This document shows positions 59,720-64,000 of a stretch of 64,000 bases of DNA, one piece after another. Source of the DNA: Kitasatospora cheerisanensis KCTC 2395 (lineage in GTDB: Bacteria > Actinomycetota > Actinomycetes > Streptomycetales > Streptomycetaceae); NCBI RefSeq assembly GCF_000696185.1, contig NZ_KK853997.1, positions 6,801,245 through 6,865,244 on the forward strand, given 5' to 3'. The translations under genes were made by a program, and so were the position numbers. The number at the start of each line of letters is the position of its first letter. Within the stretch, counting starts at the first letter, position 1. Under the pieces are notes generated by a model that saw only the letters and a program-made list of their open reading frames with translations, searched no databases and was not told the origin of the DNA.

Positions 59720-60826
59720 GTGACCAGTGCCAACGGCCCCGCCCGACCCGCCCTGCCCAGCCTGCTGGGCCTCGGCCCGCGCGCCGAACGCCGCCGCCGC
59801 ACCCTGCCCGCCGGGGTGCTGCGCCTGCCCACCATCGGCGTCGACATCGGCGGCACCAAGGTCGTGGCCGGCGTGGTCGACGGCGAAGGACGCGTCCTGG
59901 ACCGGCTGCGCACCGAGACCCCCGACAAGAGCAAGAGCCCCAAGGTCGTCGAGGACGTCATCGTCGACCTCGTCCTGCAACTCGCCGACAAGCACGACGT
60001 CCACGCGGTCGGCGTCGGCGCGGCCGGCTGGGTCGACGCCGAACGCTCCACCGTGCTCTTCGCCCCCCACCTCAACTGGCGCGGCGAACCCCTCCAGCAG
60101 GCGCTCAGCTCCCGGCTCCGCTTCCCCGTCGTGGTCGAGAACGACGCCAACGCCGCCGCCTGGGCCGAATGGCGCTTCGGCGCCGGCCGCGGCGAGGACC
60201 ACATGGTCATGATCACGCTCGGCACCGGCATCGGCGGCGCCGTCGTCCGCGACGGCTACGTCGACCGCGGCAAGCACGGACTGGCCGGCGAGTTCGGCCA
60301 CATGCAGGTGGTGCCCGGCGGCCACCGCTGCCCCTGCGGCAACCGCGGCTGCTGGGAGCAGTACTCCTCCGGCAACGCGCTCGTCCGCGAGGCCCGCGAA
60401 CTCGCCGCCGAGGAATCCCCGGTCGTCCAGCCCCTGCTCGCCCGGGCCGGCGGCACCCCGCTCGGCATCACCGGGCCGCTCGTCACCGAAGCGGCGCGCG
60501 AGGGCGACCCGGTCGCCGTCGAGCTCCTCTACGAGGTCGGCCGCTGGCTCGGCGTCGGCATCGCCAACCTCGCCGCCGCGCTCGACCCCGGCCGCTTCGT
60601 CGTCGGCGGCGGCGTCAGCGAAGCCGGCGAGCTCCTCCTCGCCCCCGCCCAGGACGCCTTCCGCCGCACCCTCACCGGCCGCGGCTTCCGCCCCGAGGCC
60701 GAGATCGTCCACGCCGCCCTCGGCAACGAAGCCGGCCTCGTCGGCGCCGCCGACCTGGCCCGCCAGGTGGCCCGCCGCTTCCGCACCGTCAAACGCCGCC
60801 GCGTCGAACGCGCCACCACCCACTGA
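59720..60826 (+). CDS. ROK-family glucokinase-like sugar kinase
   Basis: 368 aa. ATP loop DIGGTK at 42-47; VENDANAAAWAEW with catalytic Asp near 145; ITLGTGIGGAVV; zinc motif C204-x-C206-G-x2-G-C211-x-E in HRCPCGNRGCWEQY. It phosphorylates glucose or a related hexose. It carries about 35 extra N-terminal residues compared with Streptomyces GlkA, so either it is a paralogue or GTG 59720 is upstream of the true start; AGGAG lies 11 bases before the GTG. Confidence 0.88.
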   Translation: MTSANGPARPALPSLLGLGPRAERRRRTLPAGVLRLPTIGVDIGGTKVVAGVVDGEGRVLDRLRTETPDKSKSPKVVEDVIVDLVLQLADKHDVHAVGVGAAGWVDAERSTVLFAPHLNWRGEPLQQALSSRLRFPVVVENDANAAAWAEWRFGAGRGEDHMVMITLGTGIGGAVVRDGYVDRGKHGLAGEFGHMQVVPGGHRCPCGNRGCWEQYSSGNALVREARELAAEESPVVQPLLARAGGTPLGITGPLVTEAAREGDPVAVELLYEVGRWLGVGIANLAAALDPGRFVVGGGVSEAGELLLAPAQDAFRRTLTGRGFRPEAEIVHAALGNEAGLVGAADLARQVARRFRTVKRRRVERATTH

Positions 60827-61062
60827 CCCGGCTGCGCCGGCCGCCGGGAACGCGCGACGCGAGACCGGGCTGTTGCGTCCGCGTCGTCGGGTGCCGCGGG
60901 GGGACGCGCGGGGATCGGGCCGGGCTTTGGCGGTTGGGCGTTCGTTGTCGGCTGATGGGGCAACAGTTCGGGCCGGGTGTGCGGCAGTTGGCCGAACGGG
61001 GCGTTGTCGGGGGTGGGGGGCGTGTGGGAGAACGGGAGACCGACGCCGTTCCAGGAGGCTGT

Positions 61063-62856
61063 ATGAGACCCCTTGTTCGTCTCGTTCCTGCGCTCGCTCT
61101 TGTTACTGGGCTGCTCTGTACCGCCGCTCCTGCCCAGGCCGATCCGGTGGCCGCCGCCGGGAAGCAGCCGGAGGCGGTGGGGTGGGGCGGTGCGGTGGCC
61201 AGCGTGGACGCCGACGCCACCGCCGCCGGGCTGGAGGTGTTGCGGCGCGGCGGCAACGCGGTGGACGCCGCGGTCGCGACGGCCGCCGCGCTCGGCGTGA
61301 CCGAGCCGTACTCGGCGGGCATCGGCGGTGGCGGCTACTTCGTCTACTACGACGCCCGGACCGGCAAGGTCTCCACCCTGGACGGCCGCGAGGTCGCGTC
61401 CCGGACGGCGGACAGCTCGCTGTTCCTGGAGAACGGGCAGCCGCTCGCGTTCGCCGACGCCGTCACCAGCGGCCTGTCCGTCGGAGTGCCGGGCACCGCC
61501 GCGACCTGGGAGCAGGCGCTGCGGCGGTGGGGGAGCCGGGATCTGGCCGAGGTGCTGAAACCGGCCGAGCGGATCGCGGACCGGGGTTTCACCGTCGACC
61601 AGACGTTCCAGGACCAGACCGCCGCGAACCAGGCCCGGTTCCAGGACTTCCCGGCCAGTCGCGCGCTGTTCCTGCCGGACGGCAAGCTGCCCGCCGTCGG
61701 GTCCACCCTGCGCAACCACGATCTGGCCGCCACCTACCGGGAGTTGGGCCGCACGGGCACTGCCGCGCTGTACCGCGGCCCGATCGGCGCGGACGTCGTG
61801 CGCACCGTGCAGCACCCGCCCGTCGACCCGGCGTCCGGCCGCAACGCCCGGCCCGGGAAGATCGACGCCGCGGACCTGGCAGCCTATCAGGTCCGGAAGC
61901 AGGACCCGACGCACGTCGCCTACCGGGGCCTGGACGTGTACGGGATCGCCCCGTCCTCCTCCGGCGGGACGACCGTCGGCGAGGCGCTGAACATCCTGGC
62001 CCGCAGCAGCCGCACCGAGCTCGCGGACCCGGTCCAGTACGACCACCGCTACCTGGAGGCGAGCCGGATCTCCTTCGCCGACCGCAACCGCTGGGTCGGC
62101 GACCCGAGCGCCGTGCAGGTGCCGACCCGTCAACTCCTCGACCCCGCCTACGCCGCGTCCCGGGCCTGCCTGATCGACCCGAAGCACGCGCTGACCAGCC
62201 CGCTCGCCCCCGGCGACCCGTACCACCCGGCGCCGTGCGCGAGCAGCGGGCAGCCGGCGGCCGAACCGTACGAGGGGCAGAGCACCACGCACCTGACGGT
62301 CGCCGACCGCTGGGGCAACGTGGTCTCCTACACGCTGACCATCGAGCAGACCGGCGGCAGCGGCATCACCGTGCCCGGCCGGGGCTTCCTGCTCAACAAC
62401 GAGCTGACCGACTTCAACTTCACCCCGCTGACCCCCGGCGTCCCCGACCCCAACCTGCCCGGCCCCGGCAAGCGGCCGCGCTCCTCGATCTCGCCGACCA
62501 TCGTGCTCCGCGACGGTCAGCCCTACCTGGCGCTCGGCTCGCCCGGCGGCGCCACCATCATCACCACCGTGCTCCAGGTGCTGACCGGACGGGTCGACCG
62601 CGGCCTGACGCTGGAGCAGGCCATCGCCGCGCCCCGCGCCAGCCAGCGCAACACCGCGGCCACCCAGGCCGAGCCGGCGTTCCTCGCCTCGCCCGAGGCG
62701 GCGCAGCTCCGGGCGATGGGCCACGTGTTCAGCGCCACCCCGGAGATCGGCGCGGCCACCGGCATCGAACGGCTCCCCGACGGCCGCTGGCTGGCCGCCG
62801 CCGAACCGGTCCGCCGCGGTGGCGGCGCGGCCGGGGTGGTGCATCCGTCCCGCTAG
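61063..62856 (+). CDS. ggt: Secreted gamma-glutamyltransferase
   Basis: 597 aa; ATG 61063 is 4 bases after AGGAGG. Sec signal with cleavage expected after AQA at residue 27. NTN-hydrolase: GGNAVDAAVATAAALGVTEPYSAGIGGGGYFVYYDA in the large subunit, and the autocleavage site STTHLTVAD with nucleophile Thr408, then LLNNELTDFNF and GSPGGATIITTVLQVL in the small subunit. It cleaves or transfers gamma-glutamyl groups of glutathione-like substrates outside the cell. Confidence 0.93.
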   Translation: MRPLVRLVPALALVTGLLCTAAPAQADPVAAAGKQPEAVGWGGAVASVDADATAAGLEVLRRGGNAVDAAVATAAALGVTEPYSAGIGGGGYFVYYDARTGKVSTLDGREVASRTADSSLFLENGQPLAFADAVTSGLSVGVPGTAATWEQALRRWGSRDLAEVLKPAERIADRGFTVDQTFQDQTAANQARFQDFPASRALFLPDGKLPAVGSTLRNHDLAATYRELGRTGTAALYRGPIGADVVRTVQHPPVDPASGRNARPGKIDAADLAAYQVRKQDPTHVAYRGLDVYGIAPSSSGGTTVGEALNILARSSRTELADPVQYDHRYLEASRISFADRNRWVGDPSAVQVPTRQLLDPAYAASRACLIDPKHALTSPLAPGDPYHPAPCASSGQPAAEPYEGQSTTHLTVADRWGNVVSYTLTIEQTGGSGITVPGRGFLLNNELTDFNFTPLTPGVPDPNLPGPGKRPRSSISPTIVLRDGQPYLALGSPGGATIITTVLQVLTGRVDRGLTLEQAIAAPRASQRNTAATQAEPAFLASPEAAQLRAMGHVFSATPEIGAATGIERLPDGRWLAAAEPVRRGGGAAGVVHPSR

Positions 62857-62904
62857 CACCGCAAGGACCGGTAGGACCGGCAGGACCGCAACGCCGGCCA
62901 TGGT

Positions 62905-62938
62905 GACGAGGCCTCAGCCCCCGGGCTGGGGCCTCGTC
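62905..62938 (+). terminator. Terminator after ggt
   Basis: GACGAGGCCTCAGCC (62905-62919) pairs with GGCTGGGGCCTCGTC (62924-62938), 15 bp with one G-U pair and loop CCCG, 49 bases after the TAG. The rest of the 334-base gap up to the aquaporin gene holds only a moderately AT-rich stretch (GTTTTGCATTGAGCG, TTTCATGCGTTCGGAGTAA), probably its promoter. Confidence 0.75.
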
Positions 62939-63190
62939 GTCGGGCCGGCGGCCGGCGTCGGCGGTGTCCGCGCCGGTCCTGACCGCTTCTGTCCGCTTTG
63001 CCTCCGTTTTGCATTGAGCGCGCCAGTTTCGTACCGTTTCATGCGTTCGGAGTAATTCGGCAGGCGGACGCGCCGTGAACACGGCGCTCTGCCGTTCGGC
63101 CGACATGCGGTCCCTCGAACGGTCGACCAGGGTTGGCCGGACGCGGGCGGCACCGGATCGCCTGCCCTGACGGCCAGGAGGAGCAGGCGA

Positions 63191-63922
63191 ATGGGTGGAA
63201 CGAACAGGCGGGCGGTGATCGGCGAGTTCCTCGGGACGCTGCTGCTGGTCCTGCTGGCGGTGGGCGCCGCAGTGCTCGCAGGGGAGGCGATCGGCCCGGT
63301 CGGCATCGCACTGGCCTTCGGCTTCGTGCTGCTCGCACTGGCGTACGCGCTCGGTCCGATCTCCGGCTGCCACGTGAACCCGGCGGTGACGCTCGGCTTC
63401 CTGCTGGCCCGCCGGATCGACGGGCGCACCGCGGTGTCCTACTGGACCGCGCAGGTGCTCGGCGGCATCACCGGTGCGGCGCTCGTCCTGCTGCTGGCCA
63501 AGCAGATACCGGGGCTGGAGACGCACGGCAAGCTCGGCACCAACGGCTGGGGCGAGCGCTCCCAGGTGCACATCAACGCCGGCGGTGCGTTCCTGACCGA
63601 GGTCGTCCTCACCTTCCTGCTGGTGTACGTGGTGCTGGCGGTCACCCACCGGCTGGCCGCGGTCGGCTTCGACGGGCTGCCGATCGGCATCGCCCTGGCG
63701 GTCGTCCACCTGGTCGGCATCCCGCTCACCGGCACCTCGGTCAACCCGGCGCGCAGCCTCGGCCCGGCGCTGTTCGCGGGCGGCGACGCGCTCTCCCAGC
63801 TGTGGTTGTTCCTGCTCGCCCCGCTGGTCGGTGGCGCCCTGGCGGCGGGCATCCACCTGCTGACGCACCCTCAGCCCAACCTCCCGGTGGCGCAGGCCCT
63901 GGCCACCGACGCGCGGGCGTAG
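63191..63922 (+). CDS. aqpZ: Aquaporin (MIP family, AqpZ-like)
   Basis: 243 aa, six TM segments and two NPA loops: HVNPAVT at Asn63 and SVNPARSLGPAL at Asn185. Arg after the second NPA and the His in VVHLVGI point to a water-selective filter rather than a glycerol facilitator. GAGGAGCAGGCG precedes the ATG. Monocistronic. Confidence 0.92.
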   Translation: MGGTNRRAVIGEFLGTLLLVLLAVGAAVLAGEAIGPVGIALAFGFVLLALAYALGPISGCHVNPAVTLGFLLARRIDGRTAVSYWTAQVLGGITGAALVLLLAKQIPGLETHGKLGTNGWGERSQVHINAGGAFLTEVVLTFLLVYVVLAVTHRLAAVGFDGLPIGIALAVVHLVGIPLTGTSVNPARSLGPALFAGGDALSQLWLFLLAPLVGGALAAGIHLLTHPQPNLPVAQALATDARA

Positions 63923-63937
63923 CACCGCGCACACCGT

Positions 63938-63986
63938 CCGGAGCGGCGGCCGGGACCGTGACCACGGTTCCCGGCCGCCGCTCCGG
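63938..63986 (+). terminator. Strong terminator after the aquaporin gene
   Basis: The arm 63938-63960 (CCGGAGCGGCGGCCGGGACC, then GTG) is complementary to 63963-63986 with a single bulged A: about 23 bp, 15 bases past the TAG. Confidence 0.85.
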
Positions 63987-64000
63987 CGTTGCGGCCCCGG

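Overview
The window is a very GC-rich actinobacterial chromosome segment. A WhiB-like protein, a HelR-type helicase behind a rifamycin-element-like palindrome, a MatB-like deacetylase/glycosyltransferase, an LAFTG sorting signal and an abundance of one-component regulators point to Streptomyces, Kitasatospora or a close relative. I see no tRNA, rRNA, insertion sequence, prophage or CRISPR array. It reads as ordinary arm or core-flank chromosome with many small regulator-plus-target units.

Layout. 0-3.2 kb: 3' end of a TROVE/Ro60 gene, an ArsR/DUF5937 regulator divergent from an MFS pump, and a small hypothetical. 3.3-11.7 kb: urate/allantoin degradation. A minus-strand operon encodes OHCU decarboxylase, HIU hydrolase, urate oxidase and 8-oxoguanine deaminase, behind a thiamine-binding protein/YheO-like regulator pair. 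A plus-strand run encodes allantoinase, allantoicase and an IclR regulator. 12-20 kb: AraC regulator, helR, an ECF sigma pair, a RibD-like reductase, a low-MW phosphatase and a MurG paralogue. 20-27 kb: alpha/beta hydrolase, a PNPOx-like flavoprotein, then a four-gene cassette (ferritin-like diiron protein, flavin/2Fe-2S reductase, M24 peptidase-like protein, EphD-like hydrolase-SDR fusion). 27-37.4 kb: DUF3626, LysE exporter, WYL regulator and hydrolase, NYN nuclease, two overlapping small ORFs, FadR-type regulator and sterol-desaturase-like enzyme, WhiB-like protein, MFS, LysR and AraC. 37.9-45 kb: a sortase-anchored surface protein, a secreted protein, a beta-helix lipoprotein, a Dyp peroxidase and a partner. 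45-53.2 kb: the xanthine dehydrogenase operon (FAD, 2Fe-2S and Mo subunits, purine permease, XdhC) divergent from a PucR regulator. 53.2-59.5 kb: a mat-like exopolysaccharide locus with acyltransferase, GH16-like lipoprotein and esterase. 59.7-64 kb: ROK glucokinase, gamma-glutamyltransferase, aquaporin.

Together the two purine loci, about 35 kb apart, encode purine uptake and xanthine to urate (45-51 kb), then urate to allantoin to ureidoglycolate plus urea (3-11 kb), each with its own regulators.

Two window-wide features matter when using this annotation. First, about fourteen otherwise normal genes are broken by one-base deletions, nearly all in runs of four G or C. Restoring one base gives full-length family members, so I treat these as probable sequencing errors and annotate the repaired spans as CDS. 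Second, many genes end inside a short palindrome of the form TGACGGNCCGTCA whose first three bases are the TGA stop codon.
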